A DNA stretch of 64,000 nucleotides from Anthostomella pinea. Its lineage: Eukaryota; Ascomycota; Sordariomycetes; Xylariales; Xylariaceae. The DNA lies in the NCBI GenBank assembly GCA_963556695.1, contig CAUWAG010000018.1, positions 3,596,001 through 3,660,000 on the forward strand. The letters are read 5' to 3'. The notes under the pieces are model-generated. The model saw only the letters and a list, made by a program, of their open reading frames with translations, did no database searches and was not told the origin of the DNA. The position numbers were made by a program, and so were the translations under genes. Positions 24,625-36,969 of the stretch are shown here, in pieces (positions within the stretch are counted from its first letter, which is position 1; each line of letters opens with the position of its first letter).

Positions 24625-25686
24625 TCAGGCTTTAGAGAACGAGGTTCGCCACTGTTGCGAGAACCGCTCCGACACCCTGGCACAACTCTTGTCTCCCGTC
24701 CCGGAGCAATGGGGGAACAAAACCGCGATATCTCCATCCTTGTATTGTTCGCCGTGCGCATCCCCTGCATAGGCGTTGATTGTCCGTTGAGGCACGATCG
24801 CTAGTTTCGAGAGGATCGTGGGATGCCATTGCACGATGTGTTCCTGATATGGTCAGCAAGAAACCTTCCCCTGGAGGCTCGATATGGAGACGGAAAGAGA
24901 GTATGGGACATACCAGAGCATGCGCCTCGGCTTTTTGGAAATTGTAGCTTCGATACAACGGGTCGAACCAAGTGTCGAGAAAGAACTTGGCCCATTCACC
25001 ATTCCTGATGACGAAGCTGCCCGCTGCTAGACCTTCCTTGTCTTGTGTCAAAACGAGCTCCACGTCGCCACCCTTCAGATTTGCAAAGGTCTTGATGATA
25101 CTGTCTGGCGGGACGACGGGGAAGTCCTTGATCATCGTATCTTCGAGCTTGGTCGAGCCCATCACAAAGTCCTCCACCTTTAGGTACGGGTTCATTATAA
25201 ATGCATTCTGGTCCAGATACCAGAGGTACTTGCAGTCGGGGTATTTCGTTATCGCGTGTCTCATCGCCACCACTTTCGACCACGACGCTGGCGAGCCCTT
25301 GAGGTCATAGTCGCTGGCACTCGTGAGCAAGGTACCGTATCCTGCGTAACTGTAATCAGCAAGTATTCCAGTATCCCCAGAGACACCCTCGCCTTACCGT
25401 GTTTCTCGGCATACCGTGACCGATTCTCCCTGATGCTCTTGATGTATGGACTATTGTCGTATTTGCCGTCGAACACCGTGACAACCACAACCGCCGGCTT
25501 CCCAGATATCACACGGCCCCCCTTGTGTTTCGAGCCGCCCGAGAACAGCCATATTAACCCCAATACTGCCAGTGCCAACGCGGCAAACGGCTTTAGGTGT
25601 CTCCTCCGTATCTTCAGCCACCGTGTGGAGCGAGGTAGGTAAGGTGGTGGGTTCGAGTTCTTCCGCGCAGGGTATGCGAAGTGCAT
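24625..25686 (-). CDS. GT34 glycosyltransferase (Gma12/Mnn10 type), Golgi
   Basis: Three exons: 25398-25686, 24914-25341 and 24625-24843; 936 nt, 311 residues, phases close. The protein is a type II membrane protein: a basic cytosolic tail, a membrane anchor at about residues 32-48 (PFAALALAVLGLIWLF) and a luminal catalytic domain. Family motifs are VVVVTVFDGKYDN, SWSKVVAMRHAI and YLWYLDQNAFIMNP, with AAGSFVIRNGEWAKFFLDTW further on. These enzymes add alpha-linked mannose or galactose to N-glycans and mannan in the Golgi using nucleotide sugars and a metal ion. The metal-binding DXD position here reads DQN, which should be compared with orthologues. The exact sugar and acceptor cannot be told. 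The C-terminus (HCSGTGDKSCARVSERFSQQ) also matches the family. Confidence 0.9.
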
Positions 25687-26923
25687 TGCAGCTGTTCGCG
25701 GGCTCGTGGCCCAGCTGGATCCCGCGTCGCAAGCAGCCTGTTACTGTCGGTTTATGCGCGGTCGCTGAAGGGTCGGAACGCCCAGGGCCGCAGGTCCACA
25801 GCCAGGTCACCCTTGCTTCGAAGTCGAAATCGCAGTGACCCAGGTGCGCGAGGACTCTCAGTAACAGTGTAGTAGCAAAGACAGCGGTCGACAAATTGCG
25901 GTTGACAATCGCTGGATAGGCAATCCTGAGCAGTACGTATCTCGGGAGGGCCCGACGGTGTGGTCTTGGGAAGGAGTGTCGTGGCAGAACTTAGGGAGGG
26001 ATGATAGACTCGCGACGGCGGTAGGTTTATTAGGTACGTGTGGCTAACGGTGGCACCAAAAGATAGCTTTGTCAAAGTGTCCACGGTCAGGAGTGAGTCT
26101 GGGCGCTCCAATCATTGCTGAAGACAATGAACAGTTTCGGCTTGAGCATCACTACAATGGTCAACACGAGAAACTATCGTATCTCTGCATCCCATTGAAT
26201 CGCAGGTTAGCTTCTATCTACGGCAGGTCGTCTTCGAATTACGCGCAGGTTGAGGGCGGGACCCTTTAATTTCTGGACCCACCACGTTACGGGAGAGTAT
26301 CACATTATGCGAGTATAAATACATCATAGAACGATGATATATTCTACTACCCGAAGTATACCGACCAGAATGCCAACGCTGTCGCAAGACACTGCAGGTG
26401 CTCAGGCCAGCTTGTGTAAGTCATCCTAGTATTAAAGTACTACCCACATCTGCAATAAAGAGCACACGGCTCTCGAAACCAAACCAAGACAGTTGAATGA
26501 TATCACAATGTGAAATCTGAACAGACTGAAGTTTATTTCGTTCTCTATTGACTCCTGACCTAGTGCTGGGAAGCAGCAGTAAGTCTAGCCATGCATGTAT
26601 CGAACTCTCCCAAGCCATGCCTTCATAGGGGAGGCCAAGAACGGCGAAGGGTAGCTGGATCTGTCAAATCAACCCATAAGAGCTGTTGACGGCGGGCAGC
26701 ATGTCCGATGCCCCTGAACTTCTGTATGTGAGCAAAGACAAGACGCCTAGGCTCGACAGCTTGTACCAGGGGATCAATCTTTGCACACAGACTAGTTGAC
26801 AAGATGTGGAAGAGTAGCTTCGAGGCAACTTAAGAGTGTGCAAACGTATCGTTACATTGCAAATGGCAAAGCGTGCGCATCTGACAAAGCATTCGCATCT
26901 GCGGGCTAGACAGAAGCCACTCC
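25687..26923. other. Intergenic region, 1.2 kb, no gene seen
   Basis: It includes the promoter side of the GT34 gene and the 3' flank of the RING-CH gene. Frames on both strands at 25450-26110 mirror each other and carry no domain. No repeat or RNA gene is seen. Confidence 0.5.
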
Positions 26924-27956
26924 TCAGTGGTTCGTGTCTTCATTCCCATTCGCATCATCATCATTTACACCGCCATCCTCGTCATCACTGTCATCGCCAG
27001 TGTCTTCTTGGACATTGAGGATTCTCTGGCTTGCCCTGTCTAGGGTACGCTCAGTCCACTTGCGGGTACCTTTCCACACCGTCTGAGAGAAGCGTGTCAG
27101 CGTATTGTTTCGGAGCCGAAGACTGTGCACTTACATAGAGGAACGTGAGGACGCCGATGAGGACAAGGGTCAAGTTGATGTTCTCCATCCTGTCGCGTCC
27201 CGTGCCTCCACGGCGGCCGGTTCCACCACCTACGATACCGGTTGTTCGCAGATTCCACCATTGCCAGGGGCTCATCGCAAGGAATGCTTTGGCAAACCCA
27301 AGCAAGCCCAGAGAAAAGACACCCTTCAGGAGATGCTCGAACCAGCCGTCATCCTCATCATAGAAGCTGTTATCTATGTCCTTGCCACTGCCAGAGACCT
27401 TGTCCGTGATGGTCCCGACGGGATCAAGCCAAAGGCCAAGGATCGGATCGGCTACGAAGCCAAGGAGGAAGACTGTAGCGACGAGAATGAGCATGGTGAT
27501 ACCCAGAGACAGCAGTGGGCTGCGAAGACGTTGGGCCCATGTGAGACGGTCCATCCTGTATTCGTAGTGGCAGCGACTGCATTTGTAAGCATTGGGGTTC
27601 TCGTTCATCCACAGCTTCAGGCAGCCTTCGTGGACGTATTTGACGGATCCTTTACAGCGGCAAGGGTTGCAGAGGCGATCGCCATCCTCAGAGATGTAGT
27701 GTCTTCTGCGGCGTCTGTTCCGCATGCTGCCGATCATGCCGGGCTCTTCCCAGGTGGGCTCAACCTCATCACGGCAGATCCAGCACATCCGGACATATTT
27801 CTTGGGGTCTTCTTCAGGTCTCGCTTCTTGTTGGGGCGGCTCGGAAGGATGGGTCTGGTCGTTCCCACTGGCGGTTGCGGTGGAAGGCTCAGGGTCGGGC
27901 GCGGGGTCTTCAGGCATGTCGGCGGGCCAGTCCCATGTTTCTGATGTTGTGGCCAT
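26924..27956 (-). CDS. RING-CH (RINGv) membrane E3 ubiquitin ligase
   Basis: Two exons: 27135-27956 and 26924-27082; 981 nt, 326 residues. The start is the first ATG in frame (MATTSETWDW). An N-terminal disordered acidic/proline segment precedes a C4HC3 RING variant at about residues 55-130: MCWICRDE, then LCNPCRCKGSVKYVHEGCL and YKCSRCHYEYR. The loop between the second and third ligand pairs is unusually long and contains an Arg-rich stretch (NRRRRRHY). Two or three hydrophobic segments follow (LLSLGITMLILVATVFLLGF; GVFSLGLLGFAKAFLA; NLTLVLIGVLTFLYV). The C-terminal tail is acidic (DDSDDEDGGVNDDDANGNED). RING-CH ligases ubiquitinate membrane proteins in the ER or endosomal system; this one is smaller than Doa10/Ssm4 and its substrate is unknown. 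Confidence 0.88.
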
Positions 27957-28858
27957 ACTCGAGGGATCTGTGTTTGGTGAAAGGTGAGAAGTTCTCGAGG
28001 CAGTGTGCAGTGTGCAGTGTGCGGAGTGCAGGAGACAGCACTGCGTCACCGCGCGTAAAGGATAGATTTCTAGGTTGAGAGGGGGGATGACGAGCTGACA
28101 AACAGTGTCAGAGAGGTCCAGTCATGTGTCGAAACTTCTCACCATTGGCGACATGCTAGACGCGATGACTGAGGAGTCTGGTATCGCAGACCATTACCCC
28201 CAAAGAACACGTTGACGGATCAAAGGAGTCAGGCGTTAGCATCAAAGACTCGGCAGAGTCTGGGCTGCTGAAAGTGAAAGAGCTTCAAGGTTTCTCGGAA
28301 AGTCTCCGGTGGTGGAAATAGCACCTCGTCCAGGTGGCGTGCTTAGGTAAGCTCCTCGCAGCAAGCCTTGGCGGGCAAAATTGGCAGATTGGGTGGTTCA
28401 TCCGACTCAGAGGATAATCAGGTCGGAAGATGCGTACGGGTGTGACCAGGTACTTCCAATTACCTACTAGGTAGAGAGTTCAACATGAAGTTTGCGAAGT
28501 CTTGATGAAAAGGGAAGGAAATACTCCTACGTTTTGCTCAAAGGCAGAGAAATGGTCTTCAAGGCCACTTTAAGCTGTGAAGATAACAATTGCACGATTG
28601 TCCCCGCTGAATGACCAGCGGTGACTGCAAAATATTATGTCTGCTGGTGGATACGGCCTTCCGGAGCTAAGGTACGAAGGTACATGGACCTAGGTAACGC
28701 GCAGTCGTCGCGATTGCCTGGTAGGTCGGTCCAGGTAGCTGAAGCAATCCGAGCTCCACCCAGAGCTTCCCTCCAACAACCACTGCACCCTGCCTCGATA
28801 TTGAATCTTGCGATACCACGACGGAAAAGAAAGAAAGAAAGATAGGAAGTAAGAAGCC
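27957..28858. other. Divergent promoter region
   Basis: This separates the start of the RING-CH gene (-) from the proteasome alpha2 gene (+). It contains a GTGCAGT-type triple repeat at about 28003-28020 and a GAAA/AAAGAAAG purine run at 28825-28845 just upstream of the alpha2 start. No gene is supported. Confidence 0.5.
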
Positions 28859-29914
28859 ATGGCAGACCGCTACTCGTTCTCTTTGACGACATTCTCGCCC
28901 AGGTAAGTCCACCGCACTCCGTCCGTTGGTGTCGAAGCAACCAAGCTAACCAGATGACAGCGGAAAGCTGGTCCAGATCGGTATGTTGACTTCCCTACGA
29001 CTTGCATGGACTCGCCGGCTAACGAGTGAATGAAGAGTATGCTCTGAACGCAGTCAACCAGGGTGTTACCGCCCTCGGCATCAAGGGTAGGCATCTCTTC
29101 CGCACGCTACCATACACATGCGCTGACTCCGAATAGCCACCAACGGCATCGTGCTAGCGACCGAGAAGAAGTCGTCATCACCTCTCTCCGACCCGTCCTC
29201 GCTGTCCAAGATCAGCCACGTCACCCCCAACATCGGCATGGTTTACGCAGGAATGGGCCCCGATTACAGAGTACTGGTCGACAAGGCGCGAAAGGTCTCC
29301 CACACCGGCTACAAGCGAGTCTACAACGAGTACCCTCCGACCCGAATCCTGGTGCAAGATGTCGCACGAGTGATGCAGGAGGCTACACAGTCTGGAGGTG
29401 TCCGACCCTATGGTGTCAGTCTTCTGATTGCTGGCTGGGATGAGGGCATCATGCCGGACGAGGAGGCTGCGGCCGAGGGCGAGATCGAGGCTGAGGGCGA
29501 GAAGAAGCCCTCGGGCAAGACCGGCGGTATTCTCAAGGGCGGGCCTATGCTTTACCAAGTCGACCCCTCCGGAGCCTACTACCCCTGGAAAGCTACTGCT
29601 ATCGGCAAGAGCGCCACGACGGCAAAGACATTCCTGGAGAAGAGATACACCGAGGGTCTAGAGCTAGAAGACGCTGTGCACATTGCATTGCTGACGTTGA
29701 AGGAGACCATTGAAGGCGAGATGAATGGCGAGACGATCGAGATCGGTAAGTCCTCTCGCGGGCAGCGTTCCATACAATTGCTAACATTTGGAAAGGTATC
29801 GTTGGCGCACCAGCGGATCATCTTCTCGGCGTCGAGGGCGTCCATGGAGCAACAGGACCGCGGTTCAGAAAGCTGACTCCTCAAGAGATCGAGGATTACC
29901 TGACGAATCTGTGA
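28859..29914 (+). CDS. PRE8: 20S proteasome subunit alpha2
   Basis: Five exons: 28859-28902, 28961-28980, 29036-29086, 29137-29745 and 29796-29914; 843 nt, 280 residues, phases close. The N-terminus [25 protein letters not shown] is the classic alpha-subunit signature with the gate-forming tail and the H0 helix. Further family text includes [37 protein letters not shown] and [12 protein letters not shown]. Between residues about 145 and 175 there is an acidic Glu/Ala/Gly-rich insertion ([20 protein letters not shown]) relative to the ~250-residue yeast protein. Alpha subunits are non-catalytic and form the outer ring that gates substrate entry. Exon 2 is only 20 nt, which automatic predictors may miss. 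Confidence 0.95.
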
Positions 29915-30008
29915 TCATTGGCGTTACTGGGTTTCGCAAGACTACACGTGTACCATAGAGCAGCATAGAGAGGGTCGGGCAAGGCAGTTCTTTCCAGGGC
30001 CAAGCAAG

Positions 30009-31073
30009 TTATCCTTCTGTCAGTATGAACGAGCTTCGCTGTCCTGCTCTGACAGCCACTACAGGATGTCCCTCTTCCTGAATTGCCGATAATTTCATCC
30101 ATGTAGTCGCCTTGTCTATAGGCAGCCCTAGCTGACCGTTCGTATTGTCACCAATGAGGTATGCATCACCGTTTGTAGTGAGCACGATAACATGTGACTC
30201 GCCAACGGAACAGTCTAATATGTCGCATTCCTCGACGACGATGGGCATTGGGCTCTCCGACAAGCCTTCCACGATAGCCCGGCGGCCTGGATGACCACCC
30301 CACGCGTAGAGATCATTCCCTTCCGTCAGCGCGAGAACGATGTAGCCAGCGGCGGCAATTCTTGTGATCTTGCCTGATGGCAGGCCTTCGAGTTCCTCCA
30401 CGACCCCTGGCGTTTCTGCTGGACTGTTGACTGTCAGCAGGTTGTTTGCTCAGAGGCCTTTAGGAAGTACAGTGCTTGCGCGTACCTTGAATGTGTTTCC
30501 CTTCCGAGGCAGGCGGCATACCGCTCATCACCCCAAGTCCACACACGGCCGTCCTCAGTCAAGGCTACGAACCCTGTTTCGTACGCTTCCAACTGGACGA
30601 TTACTCCTAGCCCAGTAAATACCCGGGCCTCACTCCCATGGGTCAACGAAAATGGTGATGGCTGCTGGTGAATGGTCTTCTCGGTCGTATGATACTCTAG
30701 GGCCCTACATCAGTTACATCCCGTACATGAGCTGTGCTCGTATGACTTACCTGCGACGATGCCGTTCCCTGCTCTAGCTGCTAGTGATGACAGTAGCTTG
30801 TCCTCGAGCCTAGACGATCGGATGGCTTCGTCAGGAAAGCCTGCATGCTGTATTCCGGCGTCCGTTCGGACTGTTCCAGTTCAGCTCTCGATAAACAGAA
30901 GCCACACGGCTGACCTTACCAAGAGTCCATGACATTGAGGACCATGGACGGCCTATAGAACTGCCCGACAGAACTAGCTGGAACGAGGCGAAATCGTCTG
31001 GCTCGTTCGTTTCCTTGTTCGCTTTGAACTCTAGCTGCCGCCAGCCGTTAAAGCCAGAAGCATAAAGCTTCAT
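30009..31073 (-). CDS. RCC1-repeat beta-propeller protein
   Basis: Four exons: 30920-31073, 30751-30870, 30486-30696 and 30009-30423; 900 nt, 299 residues, phases close. The start is MKLYASGFNGWRQL, itself a first propeller blade. RCC1-like blades continue as GFVALTEDGRVWTWGDERYA, YIVLALTEGNDLYAWGGHPG and HVIVLTTNGDAYLIGDNTNG QLG, ending AVRAGQRSSFILTEG. The length is short for a full seven-blade RCC1 and is closer to the small RCC1-domain (RCCD1-like) fungal proteins. Such domains mediate protein binding; the partner is unknown and nucleotide-exchange activity should not be assumed. The 3' end lies close to proteasome alpha2 (convergent, 94 bases apart). Confidence 0.85.
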
Positions 31074-31642
31074 TGTTGTTGAATTATGGCGCTGCTTCTC
31101 CAGGTTGGCTTTGGTGAATGCCTGATACAGAGTGAGGTAGAGTGGAAGGTGCGTGTACTGTGCGAACTTATTCTCACACGTTTTTGCACTGTTAACTCCC
31201 ACCACCAATCTTGATCCAATGGCTCCCTTCAAAACTGTTCACCTCACCACCGTGCACCGTATATCATGTCGGAATGATTGCACGATTGCCATTCGCCTTT
31301 TGTTCTTTCGGAAAGCAAGTTGCCTTTTCTGTTTTTGTCATACAGGAAACTCCTCTTCTCAGCTTCTCATTTTTGCAGCATCGCCTCTCGTACCAGCAGT
31401 CTGCCTGCAGCCTTGCCTCGACTACGCAACGAACCAAGTCGGGACTCACCAGCTACTCATGGCAGCCTACGGACCATCTTCAACTTACCCAACCTCCTTT
31501 TTCTCTGTTATATAGTGCTGCTTATACATGACTGGGAGCCCACCAGCTTCAACTCGCTAGCACGTCCCGAAGTCTGCTTGGGAACCCTTCGATGGGCCAT
31601 TACTTGAAGCTTTTGCTTTAGGAGTCATATTGTCTGAACACC
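31074..31642. promoter_or_regulatory. Bidirectional promoter region between RCC1-like gene and DCL2
   Basis: The two genes start in opposite directions 569 bases apart. The DCL2-proximal side is T/C-rich (31300-31400, 31490-31510). Short frames here carry no domains. No specific binding site is claimed. Confidence 0.45.
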
Positions 31643-34600
31643 ATGGACGAGGAGGCGTCTTTGTCGGAAAGCTCAAGCTCCGAGGAGCTGACTCCAAGCC
31701 CGGATCGTACATTTGTTTCTCCTCGAAGCCACGATGACTCGCCCACCTCTTCAACCATCGAGCTCACCCCTCGAGCTGCGGAGCCTCCTGCAGATAGCCA
31801 AGTCGACGGTCAGGTCGTCATCAACGCTCGTGCGTACCAGCTCGAGATGTTTGAAGAGAGTCTGAAGCAAAATATCATCGTTACTGTGAGTCCGGTCTGC
31901 TAGCTGCTCGTGTTTTCATATCTGACCTCCCATCGTAGATGGATACAGGTAGTGGGAAAACACAAGTGTAAGTTAAAGTCCCGAGCCACCCCCTGCAGAA
32001 GCTATGGCGACTTCTATCTGGGCTTCATTCCCCTAGCTCGAAGCCCTCTTCTTCTACAGCCATGAAATTGACCAATATATAGTGCTGTACTGCGCATCCA
32101 AGCCGAGCTTGAGTCATCATCAAACAAAGTGATTCCAGTCCATCTGCATCTTTGCGACTTATACTGACGTCGAGGAGATCGTATGGTTTCTAGCCCCGAC
32201 TGTCGCTCTCTGCGAACAACAGCTACGGGTTCTCCAATCCCAGATACCAGCTGCTCAGATGAAGTCTCTTAGCGGTAAGGATGGCGTTGACACCTGGTCG
32301 GAAACCAGAATATGGGACGACTACTTGAAGAACGTTCATATAGTTGTATCCACCTATCAAATCCTGCTCGATGCTGTTTCACACGCATTCGTACGACTAG
32401 ATCAGCTTTCACTCATAGTCTTCGATGAAGGTTCGCACCCCCCACCCCCTTGCCTGGACACCGCAGTTGACGTACTCAGCACACAACTGTACCGGAAAAT
32501 CTCCAGGAAGCAAGATTATGGAGCATTACCGCATAAACCAGGCGGCTGGCCTTCCATGCCCGTGGATCCTGGGCCTCACGGCAAGTCCGATTATGAGATC
32601 AAGACTTGAGGCTATTGAGCAGATCGAGCGGACCCTAGATGCTGTCTGCAAAAGCCCAAATATCCACCGAGCACAGTTGATGTCCGCGGTGAAACGCCCA
32701 ACCATGTCATGTATTAGTTATACATTCCCGGAGACGGACCCGCTTACCAACAGTATGAAGAGTCTAATAGGCGTACTGCACAGCTTAGACATCTTCAAAG
32801 ATCCTACCATACTACGTTTGAAGACTCGAAACGACGAGCGTAGTCAGGTTGCTCTCGAAACACACCTGATGAGGAGAGATACGTATGTCTCGAAGCAGAT
32901 GCAGTCCCTGTGCCGCAAAAGCGTGGAGATTCGGAAGGAGCTTGGATCATGGGCGGCAGACTACTTCATCAATATTGCTGTGAACCAATTCCTACATTCA
33001 GTCAGCCAGAACGACTTGTGGTTCGACACCTGGCAGACCGAGGAGAAACAGTACCTCGCACAATACCTGAAGAAGGTCGAGAGAATTTCACCTCAGCCAC
33101 TCGAGGAGCACATATCGGACATGTCTAGCAAGCTCACGGCTCTCATACAAAAACTCTCATCGGCAACGAAAGACACTGTTGGAATCATCTTCGTTCGCGA
33201 AACAGTTACTGTCGCCATATTGACGCAGATGCTATCGGGCCTTCAGACCATAAGGAGTCGCTTCAGGATCGGTTCTATGGTTGGCACCAGCAACTACGGT
33301 GCACGCAAGCGAGACCTCGGCGAACTCAACCGAGACAATAGCTTCCTAGATCTGGAAGATTTTCGGGCAGGTAGACTCAATCTTCTGATAGCCACGAGCG
33401 TACTCGAAGAGGGTATTGACGTGCCGGCTTGTAACTTGGTCATATGTTTTGACAAGCCAGCCAACTTGAAGTCATTCATTCAGAGACGAGGACGAGCCAG
33501 GATGCAAGATTCGAGGCTTGTATTGCTCTTGGAAGGAGCATCAACCCAACAAGACGAGTGGATCGCCCTGGAGAACGAGATGAAGAAGCGATACGAAGAT
33601 GACATGAGGCAGGTCCAGAAACTTGCGGAGATTGAGGAATCCGACTCGTCTCCGGACATCAGACCCCTATATATACCACAGACGAACGCACGCCTCGACT
33701 TTGACCAAGCTAAGTCTCACCTAGAGCACTTCTGCAATGTGGTTGCATCGCGCCGCTACGACTCTCAGCCGTATTATCGCATACAACATATGGCGGCCTC
33801 TGAGGACGGCCTCCGGCAAATCAGAGCGACGGTTGTCCTCCCTGGGTTCTTACCCCCTACTCTCCGTCGGATAGACAGCAGTGGGGTGTGGCATTCAGAG
33901 AAGAACGCCTGCAAGGATGCTGCTTTCCAAGCATACAAGAGACTTCACGAAGAGGGATTTGTCAACGACAATCTGATGCCGCTTAATCGCGAGATAATGG
34001 AAGGAATTGAGCCTCGAAACTCCAAAGAGGAAGTCAATGGGCTTTGGGATCCATGGCAGCCAATCGCCCACGCTTGGGGGAAACCTAAGGAGTTGATACA
34101 GCGACCGCTACTCTTGAAGGACAAAGAGCAAAGAGTTATATGCGAGTACTACGCAACATTACCATGCCACTTTCCGAAACCTCCTCCCTTCAACGTCTTC
34201 TGGGATGCGACAGAAACTTGGACAGTTGAATTCAGGGAGGCCATCGTCGTATCGGAAGAAGACCTCAAAGCCGACCAGAGCACAGCTTTGCTTGATCTAG
34301 CTTATCGCCATCGCCGCCGCCCCTTGAAAGACGTTCAGCATGTTCTACATATCGAATCATCTGATCAGATCCCATACCAGCAACTCGTTGGTCAACACAG
34401 TATCGAAAAGGACTTACTTGGCACTAATGCCCTGGTACGGAACCGTGGAGCACCTTTTCTCTTCAACGCATGGATGCCTTCCAAGCCTCTTGACTCAGCG
34501 CTACATGTTTCAAGTATGGTACGCGATGAGCCAGCCGATGTGCCTTGGTTACACCTCAAGAAATGGCCAAGACGGGAAGACTTTCTCCATCCCGTGCACT

Positions 34601-36222
34601 CTAATCCCTCAACGGCAACAGTGTCCAAGCGAAGACACGTCCTATGGCCAGCGCATCATTGCCGCTTGGACGGCGTTGGCGTGTCCAAAGTGCGCTTCGG
34701 AGCTCTTATTCCGTCGATCGTGCACATGATAGAGATAAATCTCATAGCGCATGAGCTCTGTAATACCGTACTGAGAGACGTAGGCTTCTCCGATATCTCA
34801 TTGGTCGTCACAGCCCTTAGCTCACGCGCAGCTTCCGAGTCGACGGATTACGAGAGGCTGGAGTTCCTCGGGGACTCGATCCTGAAGTCGTTGGCAACAG
34901 CATGTGTGACAGCCGAATGTAAGTCCCGGTACCCCGGTGTACAGTCGGGATGCTAACATTGGTAAGATCCCGATGACCCTGAAGGATATTTGTCTGCAAA
35001 GAAAGATCGAATCGTATCGAACGGGAGGCTATGTGAGTCTTGCAAAGACACGGGTTTAGACAAGTTTATTCTCACCAAGGCGTTCACTGGTGCGAAATGG
35101 GGGCCTCGGTACGTCGAAGACATTGTTCAGATCGGTTCGAACGCAACAAACAAGAGGATGATGTCAACGAAGACGCTAGCAGACGTTGTCGAATCCCTGA
35201 TAGGCGCGGCGTTCGTGGATGGTGGAATGCCTAAAGCTCTGGCGTGCTTGCGAATATTCATCCCGGACGTCAATTGGCACAGTCTAAATGATGCCTGTAT
35301 CATCCTGTACAACCAGAAGCAGATGAGTTCACAGCTTCCGTCGATCCTTTCTCCCCTGGAAGAGCTGCTCGGGTATAAATTCCGCAACAAGGCGTTGCTG
35401 CTCGAGGCTGTGACGCATTTCTCGTTCGACCTCAGCACCTCAACAGATTTTTCCATGGAGCGGTTAGAGTTTTTGGGTGACGCAATCCTCGACAGCATCG
35501 CCGTAGCTTCTCTTTGGTCTCACGAACGAGAGTTCTCCAACCGGGAGATGCATCTGCTCCGAACCGCTGCGGTCAACGCCGACATCCTTGGCTTCCTGGT
35601 GATGGAATGGACAATCACACAGGAGGCAACGACCATCACAGAAGATAGAACCACCATCACCTCCCAGACGAAATTGCCTTTGTGGAAGTTTATGCGGCAT
35701 ACACGCCCCGAGGTCGCTACCATACAGCGAGATGCGGAAGAGAGGCACAAGGCCGAGAGAGAGGCGGTTCTCCACGCCTTGAAGCACGGAATCGAGTACC
35801 CTTGGGCGCAGCTAGCTCACCTTCACATCCCCAAGTTCTTCTCCGACATGTTCGAGAGCCTGCTGGGCGCAGTGTGGGTGGATTCCGGCTCTATGGAGAC
35901 CTGCACAGAGATGGTCAACCGGGCCGGCATCCTGCCTTGCCTACAGAGGTTCCTGAGGGACGGCGTCGATGTCGTGCACCCGAAGAACAAGCTAGGAGAA
36001 CTGGCGGCTAGGGGCCGCAAGAAGGTCAGGTACGAAGTTGATGTCCGGGACTCTGACGGTGCTGCTAAGGAGCTGTGCTGTAAGGTGTTTGTGGGCGAGG
36101 AGCTCGTGGTCGAGGTTGGGGCTGGTGTTACCCCCGAGGAGGTTGTGACGAAGGCTGCGGATGAGGCTTACAAGCTTCTCCGGGCCTCGGGGGCGGCTTC
36201 TGATGAAGTTATGATGGAATGA
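31643..36222 (+). CDS. DCL2: Dicer-like protein 2
   Basis: Six exons: 31643-31885, 31939-31967, 32083-32128, 32178-32430, 32480-34918 and 34967-36222; 4266 nt, 1421 residues, phases close. It cuts double-stranded RNA into small RNAs for quelling and antiviral silencing. Domains in order: DEAD-like helicase with Walker A MDTGSGKT (residues 82-89) and DEAH box (189-192); helicase C (LIATSVLEEGIDVPACNLVI, then IQRRGRARM); Dicer dimerisation domain near 480-570; RNase IIIa (RLEFLGDSILKSLA, from ~983, with SLIGAAFVDGG); RNase IIIb (MERLEFLGDAILDSIA, from ~1167, with SLLGAVWVDSG); short basic C-terminal region. Both RNase III domains keep the catalytic EFLGD motif. No PAZ domain is visible, as usual for DCL2. 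Introns 2-4 split the helicase motifs, so unspliced frames look broken, but the gene appears intact. Confidence 0.95.
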
Positions 36223-36277
36223 TGGAATGACGAAGTGACGAAATGGTGGGATGGTGGAATGGTGGAATGATGAATCT
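36210..36277. repeat. Degenerate GGAATGATG-type minisatellite over the DCL2 stop codon
   Basis: Imperfect short units such as ATGGAATG, ATGGTGGAATG and ATGACGAA are repeated across the end of DCL2 and its 3' flank. The DCL2 stop codon TGA lies inside the array (ATGATGGAATGATGG). Confidence 0.7.
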
Positions 36278-36969
36278 ATGGATCCATGCGATGACTTGAT
36301 TTGAGGAGTTTCTATTAGTCTGTCAGCGTCGATCATGACCTGAATTTTACGACCCCTTGAAAATCATCAGCAAAGACACACTGAGAGTCTGGAAGTCTTC
36401 CATATACCCCTTGTTCAGCAAGCGAGGAATATGCAAGTTTCGAATGAAATAAGCACTCTGGAATAAGCATTGAAGATGACTTTCTAGACCAACGCTGCTT
36501 ATCCCAGGGTGTTTATTCCTCTAGAGGCTCATCTTTAACGCAACTGTCGCCAAGGTCGACACTATCGATGCCCATCTCCAGTCCGCATTAATATGAATAT
36601 AGCACTGTCATTCACCACTTGATAGAGGGGCGCCAAACGGAGACCTACGGGGTGACTTTAGCATCGGAAGTAACTAGCAAATCACAGCACAAAATTCAAG
36701 TCGAAGAAGTGGGCAGAAAAGCCTGGTGATTCTCTACTAACATATATATCGTCAATTTGCTAGATTTAGCCTTCATCATTCGTGATATCAAGCAAACCGT
36801 AGAAACCCAGTGAATGTGGTAGACCTAGTAGTTGTCATCCGTGCAAACCGTTGAACACATTTCAACGGCAATGTCGGTTTGAGAAAGAAAGAGAACTAGA
36901 ACCCTGCACATATTCTTTCTGAAAGAAAGGTGCGTGCAATGGATGCCTCACTCACAAGTCCTCACTCCT
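36278..36969. other. Convergent 3' intergenic region
   Basis: AT-rich DNA lies between the ends of DCL2 and the multi-SIM gene. I see no gene, RNA or repeat beyond the minisatellite at its left edge. Confidence 0.5.
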
